NCBI GenBank assembly: GCA_003503355.1
Contig: DOCS01000098.1
Coordinates: 9,128 to 15,752, forward strand
Length of the DNA: 6,625 nucleotides
Direction: 5' to 3'
Source of the DNA: Opitutia bacterium
GTDB taxonomy: Bacteria; Verrucomicrobiota; Verrucomicrobiia; Opitutales; Coraliomargaritaceae
The translations under genes and the position numbers were made by a program. How positions within the stretch are numbered: position 1 is the stretch's first letter; every line of letters starts with the position of its first letter. Below the pieces are notes generated by a model. The model had not been told where the DNA came from, made no database searches, and worked only from the letters and a program-made list of their open reading frames with translations. Shown piece after piece: positions 1 to 5,651 of this stretch.

Positions 1-200
1 CCAAGGCGGCATCAGTTAGCCTTGTAAAGCAAATCTCAATTGGCGGCGGTTTTTTGACCGTACTTGTCAAGGGTGATGTCGGCAGCGTTAAGGCAGCCGT
101 TGAAGCCGGTGCAGAAGCAGCAAATCGCGTTGGCGAGCTTGTAGCATCTCACGTAATCGCACGTCCACACGACGACCTGCTTAAATACTTTCAAGCATAA
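1..200 (+). CDS. BMC-H hexameric shell protein, 5' end outside window
   Basis: The reading frame is open from the left edge (first full codon at base 3) to a TAA at 198-200 and gives the last 65 residues of a BMC-domain protein. The start is missing. It shows the pore segment SIGGGF (bases 36-53), the helix GDVGSVKAAVEAGAEAA, and the family ending VIARPHDDL. Proteins of this family form cyclic hexamers that tile the facets of a microcompartment and let small metabolites pass through a central pore. It is clearly a paralogue of the next gene and ends 23 bases before it. The pore position that is Ser40 in PduA is Gly here, so the pore is probably wider or less polar. The family is near certain; the N-terminal half cannot be judged. 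Confidence 0.95.
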   Translation, partial: KAASVSLVKQISIGGGFLTVLVKGDVGSVKAAVEAGAEAANRVGELVASHVIARPHDDLLKYFQA

Positions 201-223
201 CCCTCTAAAGGGAAACAAATATT

Positions 224-502
224 ATGGCAAAACAAGCAATTGGAATGATCGAGTGCAAGGGGTTCGTATGCCTCATGGAAGCATCCGATGCCGCACTTAA
301 ATCAGCTGACGTTACATTGACAGGCTGGGAAAAAATCGGAAGCGGTCTCGTGACAGCTTTCTTCACTGGCGATGTCGCTGCGGTAAAAGCTGCCGTTGAA
401 GCGGGTGCTGACGCAGCCGGTTCGATCGGTGAAGTCGTTGCCGTACAAGTGATCCCTCGTCCACACGACGATCTCTCGAAGCTCGGCAGCTGGATCGGGT
501 AA
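224..502 (+). CDS. BMC-H hexameric shell protein (PduA-like)
   Basis: This 92-residue protein has the usual single-BMC-domain length. It starts MAKQAIGMIECKG, carries the pore motif KIGSGL at residues 37-42 (the same motif and numbering as PduA, including Ser40), continues with GDVAAVKAAVEAGADAA, and ends near VIPRPHDDL. By family knowledge it forms hexameric tiles of the shell, with the central pore as the route for polar substrates and products. AAAGGGAAAC at 207-215 supplies a plausible ribosome binding site about 10 bases before the ATG. It follows another BMC-H gene by 23 bases and precedes the acyl kinase gene by 85 bases, a gap that holds an inverted repeat. The short aromatic C-terminus (LGSWIG) differs from the other two paralogues. 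Confidence 0.97.
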   Translation: MAKQAIGMIECKGFVCLMEASDAALKSADVTLTGWEKIGSGLVTAFFTGDVAAVKAAVEAGADAAGSIGEVVAVQVIPRPHDDLSKLGSWIG

Positions 503-516
503 AACACTTATCAGAT

Positions 517-534
517 ACAGGCAGTCCTGCCTGT
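517..534 (+). promoter_or_regulatory. Perfect inverted repeat between shell gene and acyl kinase gene
   Basis: ACAGGCAG (517-524) and CTGCCTGT (527-534) are exact reverse complements separated by TC. In RNA this would give up to an 8-bp stem, more realistically 7 bp with a 4-base loop. It lies 14 bases after the shell gene stop. The sequence after it (TCTCATTAAAC) is not a U-tract, so it does not look like a strong intrinsic terminator. It could be a 3' stabiliser, a processing site, a partial attenuator or an operator dyad that lowers kinase expression relative to shell protein. The function is inferred from position and symmetry only. Confidence 0.45.
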
Positions 535-587
535 TCTCATTAAACGTCATTACACCGGCAGGGATGCCTTTCTCACGAAAAAACCTA

Positions 588-1772
588 ATGAAGATCCTAA
601 TCGCCAACCTTGGTTCCACCTCCTTTAAATATCGTCTTTTTGAGATGAGCGATACTGTTGCTACACTGCTGGCGACGGGAGGCTTTGAGCGTGTTACGGA
701 GTACACTCCGTGCATTGAGCAAATGCTCGAATCCCTGGTCGGTGATGGCCATCTTCAATCCGGTGAGGATCTTGACGCGGTCGGTTTTAAAACCGTCCTC
801 GGTAAGGATCTAAGTGGCTGTGTTGATGCGGATGAGCGCGTCCTTGAAGCCTTGGATGGCTTCAAGGAGGTCGCCCCTGCTCACAACCCAGCCTACGCTG
901 AAGGGATTCGCTGCTTCGCGGAAAAACTTCCATCTGTAAAGCGTGTCGCTCTTTTCGAGACTGCGTTTTTCCAGTGGGCCGACGAAGCATCGACGACCTA
1001 CGCGATCCCCCAGGCTTGGCGTGATCTGGGTATCCGTCGCTACGGCTTTCATGGTGCGAGCCACAAGTTTATTGCCGAACGCTCTGCTGAGATGGTCGGT
1101 AATGAGGTCGTCGCTGAACGTGCACGTCGTCTCTATGTCGACGGCCCCGGCGAGTACACTGGCGCTCCTGTGCGTGTGCTCTCTTGCCACCTTGGTGGTA
1201 GCAGTTCCGTCGTGGGTATCAACAACGGCGTCGCGATCGGATCCAGCATGGGCTTCAGCCCGCAAAGTGGTCTGCCGCAAAATAACCGTGTGGGTGATCT
1301 CGATTCGATGGCGATCCCTTATGTCTGCAAGATGTTGGGGCTTTCCGTTGAGGAAGCAGAGCGTCAACTCAATAAGGAGAGTGGCATGCTCGGGATTTCG
1401 GAAGTCAGTAATGACGCTCGCGACATTGAAGACGCCGCGAATGCCGGTAATCCCAAGGCGCAACTGGCGAACGCCGTGCTGATTGAAAGCATTCGTCACT
1501 GGGCCGGTTCCTTCTTCTTTAAGATGGGCGGTGCCGAAGTGATTTCCTTTACCGCCGGCATCGGCGAAAATGACCCAGTATTGCGTGCTGCTGTGTGCGC
1601 TGGACTGGAAGGTCTTGGCGTCAAGATTGATCCCGAGGCGAACGCGAAAGTGATTCGTGGCGCGGAAGGCGTGATCAGTACAGCGGATTCGACCATCAAG
1701 GTCGTCGTTATCCCGGCCAATGAAGAATTGGTCATCGCTCGTGAAGTTTACCGCAATATACAAGCGAGCTAA
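588..1772 (+). CDS. ackA: Acetate-kinase-family acyl kinase (acetate/propionate/lactate kinase)
   Basis: The protein has 394 residues, close to the usual 400. Family landmarks in order are NLGSTSFK (7-14), APAHNP (96-101), FETAFF (123-128), RRYGFHGASHK, CHLGG (200-204), SMGFSPQSGL, NNRVGDLD (232-239), SGMLGIS, FTAGIGEN and NEEL (378-381). The family transfers phosphate between acyl-phosphate and ADP/ATP; here it would draw ATP from the CoA ester made by the aldehyde dehydrogenase. The ATG at 588 is preferred because MKILIANLGS matches the family N-terminus. An in-frame ATG at 564 would add eight residues, and neither start has a well-spaced Shine-Dalgarno. Compared with Methanosarcina thermophila acetate kinase, Arg91 is Lys68, Leu122 is Ala98, Asp148 is Glu124 and Asn211 is Gly204, and about 18 residues are inserted before CHLGG. 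His123, Phe179, His180, His208, Pro232 and Arg241 equivalents are kept. No encapsulation peptide is visible. The family is firm, the acyl substrate is not. Confidence 0.93.
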   Translation: MKILIANLGSTSFKYRLFEMSDTVATLLATGGFERVTEYTPCIEQMLESLVGDGHLQSGEDLDAVGFKTVLGKDLSGCVDADERVLEALDGFKEVAPAHNPAYAEGIRCFAEKLPSVKRVALFETAFFQWADEASTTYAIPQAWRDLGIRRYGFHGASHKFIAERSAEMVGNEVVAERARRLYVDGPGEYTGAPVRVLSCHLGGSSSVVGINNGVAIGSSMGFSPQSGLPQNNRVGDLDSMAIPYVCKMLGLSVEEAERQLNKESGMLGISEVSNDARDIEDAANAGNPKAQLANAVLIESIRHWAGSFFFKMGGAEVISFTAGIGENDPVLRAAVCAGLEGLGVKIDPEANAKVIRGAEGVISTADSTIKVVVIPANEELVIAREVYRNIQAS

Positions 1773-1820
1773 TAAATTTCTAAATAATAATTATAAATTC
1801 AAATCAACCCAAATAATATC
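1773..1820 (+). promoter_or_regulatory. AT-rich leader of third BMC-H gene, possible internal promoter
   Basis: This 48-base gap is almost entirely A and T, includes TAATAATAA and TATAAA (1792-1797), and has no Shine-Dalgarno sequence before the ATG at 1821. Such a leader could be an unstructured ribosome landing site or hold an internal promoter that boosts shell protein synthesis. No convincing -35 element is seen at the right distance from TATAAA, so the promoter reading is weak. Confidence 0.25.
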
Positions 1821-2126
1821 ATGGCAAAGCAAGCAATCGGAATTCTCGAAACTAAAGGCCTCATCGCACTCGTCCAAGGCACAGACGCGATGCTCAAATC
1901 AGCAAATATTGAACTCACTGGCCCTATGAAGGGTGTTGGCAGCGCACTGGTTAGTGTTGTAGTCACAGGTGATGTTGCAGCAGTCAACGCAGCGATCGAA
2001 ACGGGTGCTGAAACAGCTGGACGTTACGGCGAAGTCGTCAGCGCACACACGATCGCTCGTCCACATGACGATGTTGAAGCGATTGTTCCTGCTCTTAAGT
2101 CCCCCGCTAAGCGCGCAACCAAGTAA
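1821..2126 (+). CDS. BMC-H hexameric shell protein with basic C-terminal tail
   Basis: This 101-residue single-BMC-domain protein starts MAKQAIGILETKG, almost the same as the second BMC-H gene. The pore segment reads KGVGSAL (37-43), one residue longer than KIGSGL, with Ala replacing the second pore glycine. The helix region GDVAAVNAAIETGAETA and the ending HTIARPHDDV are typical of the family. After the domain comes an extension finishing in KSPAKRATK (93-101), a basic flexible tail absent from the other two BMC-H proteins. It should form hexameric facets with a pore distinct from its paralogues. The gene has no Shine-Dalgarno and is followed after 5 bases by a BMC-P gene, so the two are probably translationally linked. 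The acyl kinase gene separates it from the other BMC-H genes. Confidence 0.97.
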   Translation: MAKQAIGILETKGLIALVQGTDAMLKSANIELTGPMKGVGSALVSVVVTGDVAAVNAAIETGAETAGRYGEVVSAHTIARPHDDVEAIVPALKSPAKRATK

Positions 2127-2131
2127 TCCCG

Positions 2132-2446
2132 ATGTATTTGGGAAAAGTCATAGGTTCCATCGTTTCGACGAAGAAGGACGAAAGCATGCGGGGCTACAAG
2201 CTCCTGATGGTGCGTCCGATGTTAGTCGATCCGGAAGACCCCAGTAAGTTGAAGCCCGGTATGAACACGATTGTCGTGATTGATACCATGGGCGCCGGCG
2301 AAGGGGAACTGGTGATGTTTGCCCAAGGTAGCTCTGCTCGCCAGGCCGAAGGCCTCAAGGCACTACCCGTGGATGCCGCAGTCGTTGGTTTGGTCGATAC
2401 CGTGAGTATTCAGGGTAATAAGACCTACGAAGCGAAAAACAGTTAA
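2132..2446 (+). CDS. BMC-P pentameric vertex protein (EutN/CcmL family)
   Basis: This 104-residue protein has the EutN/CcmL pattern: the N-terminal strand MYLGKVIGSIVSTKK, then YKLLMVRP, IDTMGAGEGELV (about 50-61), GSSARQAEG, and PVDAAVVGLVD near the end. The family forms pentamers that cap the twelve vertices of the icosahedral shell. It starts 5 bases after the third BMC-H stop with no Shine-Dalgarno, which suggests translational coupling. The MDESMRG-like loop and GSSAR motif make it the most canonical of the three BMC-P proteins in this window. The family call is secure; which vertices or assembly stages it serves cannot be read from sequence. Confidence 0.96.
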   Translation: MYLGKVIGSIVSTKKDESMRGYKLLMVRPMLVDPEDPSKLKPGMNTIVVIDTMGAGEGELVMFAQGSSARQAEGLKALPVDAAVVGLVDTVSIQGNKTYEAKNS

Positions 2447-2452
2447 ACTTGA

Positions 2453-2460
2453 AGAAAGGA
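2453..2460 (+). promoter_or_regulatory. Strong ribosome binding site of aldehyde dehydrogenase gene
   Basis: AGAAAGGA lies 7 bases before the ATG at 2468. It is the clearest Shine-Dalgarno element in the window and fixes the dehydrogenase start, which keeps the N-terminal encapsulation helix in the protein. Confidence 0.6.
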
Positions 2461-2467
2461 TATTTTT

Positions 2468-2524
2468 ATGAGTCAGTTGAATGAAGATGCGATTCGTAGC
2501 GTGGTGAGTGAAGTGCTCGCCCAG
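2468..2524 (+). other. Encapsulation peptide of the aldehyde dehydrogenase
   Basis: Residues 1-19 show hydrophobic positions spaced as on one helix face (Ile9, Val12, Val13, Val16, Leu17, Met20 nearby), followed by a Ser/Gln/Pro-rich linker before the catalytic fold. Short N-terminal helices of this kind direct PduP and similar enzymes into microcompartments. The assignment is from pattern and context. Confidence 0.75.
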
Positions 2525-3910
2525 ATGCAATCTCAAGGTTCGATCTCGATGCCAAGCATACAGGCGCGTCCCAACAAGCACGGTGTGTTTGATGACCCCC
2601 AGCAGGCGGTCGCGGCAGCGCGTAGTGGTTTTGATCAGCTCCATAAAAAGGGCTGGGCCGCACGTACCAAGATCGTTGAAATCGTTAAGCAGATGTGCCT
2701 CGACAACGCTGAGCGTTGGGGGCAGATCGAGTTTGATGAAACCAAAATCGGACGCCTTGCACACAAGCCCTTGAAACTTCAGGGTGTGAAGAATGTACTC
2801 GGACCCGAATATCTCACGCCGCAAGGTATGAGTGGTGATTTCGGTATTACTATGGACGAGGCGGCTCCGTGGGGTGTGATCGTTGCGATTACTCCGCTGA
2901 CTCACTCCGTACCTACGATTGCCGGTAACATCGTCAACATGGTGGCTGCGGGTAACTCGATCGTATTCAATCCGCATCCAGGTGGTGCGGCAGTCGCTGC
3001 ACTCGCGATCCATGAGTTCAACGAAGCGATCAAGGCTGAAACAGGTATTTCGAACCTGCTGTGCACCATTGAAAAACCGTCACTCGATTCTTTCAATGAC
3101 CTGTGCGCTCACGACGATGTAAACATGCTTTGCATCACCGGTGGCCCAGGCGTGGTTGACGCGGCCATGAAGACTGGCAAACGCGCAATTTGCGCGGGTC
3201 CTGGTAATCCTCCTGTATTGGTTGACGATTGCAACGCACTCGATTTCGATCGTGTGGCTCGCGACATCATCACTGGTGGTGGTTTTGACAACAACTTGCT
3301 TTGCATTGGTGAAAAGCAAATTATCGCAGTCGGTGATTCGTATCAGAAGACACTTGCAGCGATGGAGCGACAAGGTGCCGTGCTGTTAAATGCACAGCAG
3401 TTGCAAGCGATCAAAAATGAAGTCTTCGACTTCAAGAATGGCGTTGGCTGTGGCACTCCAGTTCTCAACCGTAAGTGGGTTGGCGCGAATCCAGATGCAC
3501 TCGCTAAGATTGCTGGTCTGAATATCGATTCCAGCGTCGAGATGCTCATCGCTGAAACGGATGCGAATGACCCGTTTGTTCAAGAAGAGCAAATGATGCC
3601 GCTCCTTCCAATCGTTCGTGCCAACGACTTCAGCGAAGGTCTTCGTATCGCCAAGCAATCTGAGCATGGCGATAAGCACTCCGCTATGATCCACACCATG
3701 AATGTCGCTCGTATGACTGAAATGGGGCAGGCCATGGATACCACCATTTTCGTCAAGAACGGTCCTTGCGTGGCTGGTCTTGGTATGGGGGGTGAGGGCT
3801 TTATCAGCTTCTCGATTGCGACAACGACCGGTGAGGGCATTACGACACCTCGTACGTTCACACGCTATCGCCGCTGCACACTGGTTAACAACCTGAACAT
3901 CGTTACCTGA
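2468..3910 (+). CDS. CoA-acylating aldehyde dehydrogenase of the microcompartment (PduP/EutE-like)
   Basis: The protein has 480 residues. Residues 1-19 form an amphipathic helix (NEDAIRSVVSEVLAQM) typical of encapsulation peptides, residues 20-38 a polar linker, and the rest an aldehyde dehydrogenase fold. Visible motifs are NPHPGGAAVA, TGGPG (224-228), AGPGNPP (243-249) and FDNNLLCIGEK with the catalytic Cys279, and the end is RTFTRYRRCTLV, as in PduP. The reaction is aldehyde + CoA + NAD+ to acyl-CoA + NADH. Given the aldolase downstream, the likely substrate is L-lactaldehyde giving lactyl-CoA, although propionaldehyde or acetaldehyde cannot be excluded. The enzyme should act inside the shell so that the aldehyde is contained. 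The start is supported by the ribosome binding site at 2453-2460. The gene lies between BMC-P genes, ends TGATAA, and the next ATG follows after 6 bases. Confidence 0.96.
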   Translation: MSQLNEDAIRSVVSEVLAQMQSQGSISMPSIQARPNKHGVFDDPQQAVAAARSGFDQLHKKGWAARTKIVEIVKQMCLDNAERWGQIEFDETKIGRLAHKPLKLQGVKNVLGPEYLTPQGMSGDFGITMDEAAPWGVIVAITPLTHSVPTIAGNIVNMVAAGNSIVFNPHPGGAAVAALAIHEFNEAIKAETGISNLLCTIEKPSLDSFNDLCAHDDVNMLCITGGPGVVDAAMKTGKRAICAGPGNPPVLVDDCNALDFDRVARDIITGGGFDNNLLCIGEKQIIAVGDSYQKTLAAMERQGAVLLNAQQLQAIKNEVFDFKNGVGCGTPVLNRKWVGANPDALAKIAGLNIDSSVEMLIAETDANDPFVQEEQMMPLLPIVRANDFSEGLRIAKQSEHGDKHSAMIHTMNVARMTEMGQAMDTTIFVKNGPCVAGLGMGGEGFISFSIATTTGEGITTPRTFTRYRRCTLVNNLNIVT

Positions 3911-3916
3911 TAAACC

Positions 3917-4171
3917 ATGATTCTCGCACGCGTAGACGGCCATGCTGTAACCAGCATCGGCCATTCCAGTCTCATCGGTCAGGCAATTGTGCTCTGCACG
4001 CCGATTGATGAGTCTGGCGCGACTGCGGGCTCACCTTTTGCTGCAGTGGATCCGATCGGCGCAGGCATTCATGCCCGCGTATTCATTACTACTGACGGCT
4101 CCTGGACACAAGGCACGGTGCATGACGATCATTCGCCAATCCGTAACCAGATTATGGGGCTCATTGATTAA
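3917..4171 (+). CDS. BMC-P pentameric vertex protein, short form
   Basis: This 84-residue EutN/CcmL-family protein begins MILARVDGHAVTSIGH, has the strand QAIVLCTPID, the conserved turn AAVDPIGAGIHARVF, and ends PIRNQIMGLID, where the final VGxxD-like strand is expected. It should form pentamers at shell vertices. It lies 6 bases after the dehydrogenase stop and 3 bases before the next BMC-P gene, with no Shine-Dalgarno, so translation is probably coupled. It lacks the GSSAR segment seen in the first BMC-P and carries instead TTDGSWTQGTVHDDHS, so its pore-facing or subunit contacts may differ. The family is confident; its separate role from the other two is unknown. Confidence 0.94.
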   Translation: MILARVDGHAVTSIGHSSLIGQAIVLCTPIDESGATAGSPFAAVDPIGAGIHARVFITTDGSWTQGTVHDDHSPIRNQIMGLID

Positions 4172-4174
4172 ATT

Positions 4175-4477
4175 ATGAAGCCTGGAAAAGTAATTGGAAC
4201 AGTCACGCTCGGCCACCGCGATCCTGCTTTTCGTGGTGGACGATGGGTCATGATTTCGCCTATGGGGGCTGACCAGCTCACCGGTAAAAGTTCTAATGAT
4301 ATTTCCGCCGCATGGTCCTTGGTAGCATTCGATAATCTCGGTGCTGGTGTGGGCGATGAAGTGCTCTACGTCGAAGGTGCCGAAGCCATGCAACCGTTCG
4401 ATAGACCTATACCTCTGGACGCGATCACCGTTGCGCTCCTTGATTCCTACAGATACACACCGCCAGCAGAATCATAA
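4175..4477 (+). CDS. BMC-P pentameric vertex protein, third paralogue
   Basis: This 100-residue EutN/CcmL-family protein starts MKPGKVIGTVTLGHRDPAF, followed by GRWVMISPMG, FDNLGAGVGDEVLYVEG (about 52-68) and the terminal strand IPLDAITVALLDSYR. The family caps vertices of the shell as pentamers. It differs from the first BMC-P in a longer middle loop (TGKSSNDISAAW) and in having EGAEAMQPF where GSSARQAEG usually lies. It starts 3 bases after the previous BMC-P stop. Having three divergent vertex proteins in one operon is characteristic of the PVM BMC type as I recall it. Confidence 0.94.
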   Translation: MKPGKVIGTVTLGHRDPAFRGGRWVMISPMGADQLTGKSSNDISAAWSLVAFDNLGAGVGDEVLYVEGAEAMQPFDRPIPLDAITVALLDSYRYTPPAES

Positions 4478-4483
4478 CTGCTG
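4464..4483 (+). promoter_or_regulatory. Short inverted repeat over the stop codon of third BMC-P
   Basis: CAGCAG (4464-4469) and CTGCTG (4478-4483) can form a 6-bp stem with an 8-base loop that contains the TAA stop at 4475-4477. No U-tract follows directly; an AT-rich stretch begins about 15 bases later. It may be a weak 3' structure or chance. Confidence 0.2.
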
Positions 4484-4525
4484 CGGTCTGTTACCCGATT
4501 TTAAAACAAATTAATTAAAAATACT
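4484..4525 (+). promoter_or_regulatory. AT-rich leader of aldolase gene
   Basis: The rest of the 48-base gap before the aldolase is rich in A and T (TTTTAAAACAAATTAATTAAAAA) only in its second half and has no Shine-Dalgarno before the ATG at 4526. It resembles the leader of the third BMC-H gene. It could be an unstructured initiation region or hold an internal promoter; no clear -35/-10 pair was found. Confidence 0.2.
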
Positions 4526-5626
4526 ATGAGCAAACTATACACCGCTAGAGATCTCGAAAAAATGATCGAGCAAGGCCAGTGCCTTTCGACCGTTCCTGCA
4601 AATGCAAAGCTCACGCCCATTGCACGCGACATTCTTCGCAAGCATAAGATGAAACCTGGCGGTGCTCCTGCCGCAGCTCCTGCTGCTGCTGCTGCGCAAG
4701 GCGCAAATGCCCCACGTATTCACAGCCCTGTGCTGCCTAATGCAGTATTTGACTGGACACCTGGTTCAGACCCCAAGACGGCTGCTGAGCTGGAAACTTT
4801 TTTCTACTCGCCTGAGGTTCAGTCCCTGAAAGAGCGCATCTGCGGTATCGGTGAGCGTATCTGGAACAAGGGGTATGTCGACGGCAACGGTGGTAACATC
4901 ACTGTCCGCGTGGGCGACAACCTTGTGCTGTGCACGCCGACTCTGATCTCCAAAGGTTTCATGACTCCTGACGACATCTGCATGGTGGATCTGGATGGTA
5001 ACCAAGTGGCAGGTACACGCCCGCGCACCTCCGAAGTGAACACTCACTTGGCGATCATGAAGAATGAGCCAAAAGCGAAGTCTTGCGTGCATGCGCACCC
5101 GATTTACGCAACCGCCTTCGCAGTTGCCGGTGTGACACCACCGTCTTGCCTCATTCCTGAGCCAGAAGTCTTCCTCGGTGAAATCGGTTTCGCTAGTTAC
5201 CAGACTCCAGGTTCTCCAGCGAATGCTAGCGAAGTTGCCAAGCTCGCCAAAAAGCACCAATCCATTCTGATGCAAAATCACGGTGTGATCTGCTGGGGTA
5301 AGGATGTTGAAGATGCTTACTGGAAGATGGAAAACACAGATGCATTTTGCCACACTGTGACCATCACTATGCAAATTGGAGGTCCAAAGCAATATGGTCC
5401 TGATAAGCTCAAGGAGCTGATCGAAATTCGTCAGAAGCTCGGCATGCCGGATCATCGTCTTGACGAACTCAAGGAGTGCGAACTGTGCGATCCAGCTGCA
5501 TATACCGTTCATACCGCACCTCAGCCAAGCCCAGCATGTGCCTGCGACGTCAAAGCCCCTACCGGCGATGTTGATGAAGCAATGGTCAAGCAGATCACTG
5601 ACATGATCATGGACAAAATGAAGTAA
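4526..5626 (+). CDS. Class II L-fuculose/L-rhamnulose-1-phosphate aldolase, microcompartment-targeted
   Basis: The 366-residue protein is much longer than E. coli FucA (about 215). Residues 1-44 form a small helical segment with LTPIARD (29-35), residues 45-61 an Ala/Pro/Gly linker, about 85-310 the class II aldolase domain, and the end a Cys-containing linker and an amphipathic helix (350-366). The aldolase core shows GNGGNITVR, the catalytic Glu170 in TSEV, zinc ligands His189 and His191 in HAHP, and His252 in NHG. Spacings Glu-His 19 and His-His 61 equal those of FucA (73, 92, 94, 155) and not those of RhaD. It should cleave a 1-phosphoketose to DHAP and L-lactaldehyde, feeding the encapsulated dehydrogenase. 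FucA-type spacing does not exclude rhamnulose-1-phosphate, since PVM aldolases are thought to serve both sugars. The start has no Shine-Dalgarno but the N-terminal segment begins cleanly there. Confidence 0.93.
   Translation: MSKLYTARDLEKMIEQGQCLSTVPANAKLTPIARDILRKHKMKPGGAPAAAPAAAAAQGANAPRIHSPVLPNAVFDWTPGSDPKTAAELETFFYSPEVQSLKERICGIGERIWNKGYVDGNGGNITVRVGDNLVLCTPTLISKGFMTPDDICMVDLDGNQVAGTRPRTSEVNTHLAIMKNEPKAKSCVHAHPIYATAFAVAGVTPPSCLIPEPEVFLGEIGFASYQTPGSPANASEVAKLAKKHQSILMQNHGVICWGKDVEDAYWKMENTDAFCHTVTITMQIGGPKQYGPDKLKELIEIRQKLGMPDHRLDELKECELCDPAAYTVHTAPQPSPACACDVKAPTGDVDEAMVKQITDMIMDKMK
5573..5623 (+). other. C-terminal encapsulation peptide of the aldolase
   Basis: The last 17 residues, [17 protein letters not shown], form a predicted amphipathic helix joined to the enzyme by a Pro/Gly/Ala-rich linker. 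Its hydrophobic pattern (Val, Ile, Ile, Met, Met) resembles the N-terminal helix of the aldehyde dehydrogenase. Such helices target cargo to the shell interior. The call is inference from pattern and operon context. Confidence 0.72.
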
Positions 5627-5651
5627 TTTTAATTCTAAAGATAGACAACTT

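Noticed and set aside
943..1482. Alternative plus-strand frame inside the acyl kinase gene
   Set aside because: Arg/Ser-rich out-of-frame translation typical of a shadow frame.
810..1763. Long antisense open frame (317 codons) opposite the acyl kinase gene
   Set aside because: The sense strand encodes a clear acetate-kinase-family protein; the antisense product has no recognisable motif and is a codon-bias shadow.
1773..1820. Possible rho-independent terminator after the acyl kinase
   Set aside because: The gap is AT-rich but has no stable GC stem, so it does not end the operon.
1720..1929. Small plus-strand open frame bridging the kinase end and third BMC-H start
   Set aside because: It overlaps both genes out of frame, and the Lys/Asn-rich product simply reflects the AT-rich spacer.
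3..2126. Near-repeats such as CGTCCACACGACGA and ATGGCAAAACAAGCAAT recurring across the window
   Set aside because: They are conserved codons of paralogous BMC-H genes, not independent repeats, CRISPR units or mobile-element ends.
2363..3013. Antisense open frame across the BMC-P and dehydrogenase genes
   Set aside because: It overlaps two well supported genes and shows no family signature.
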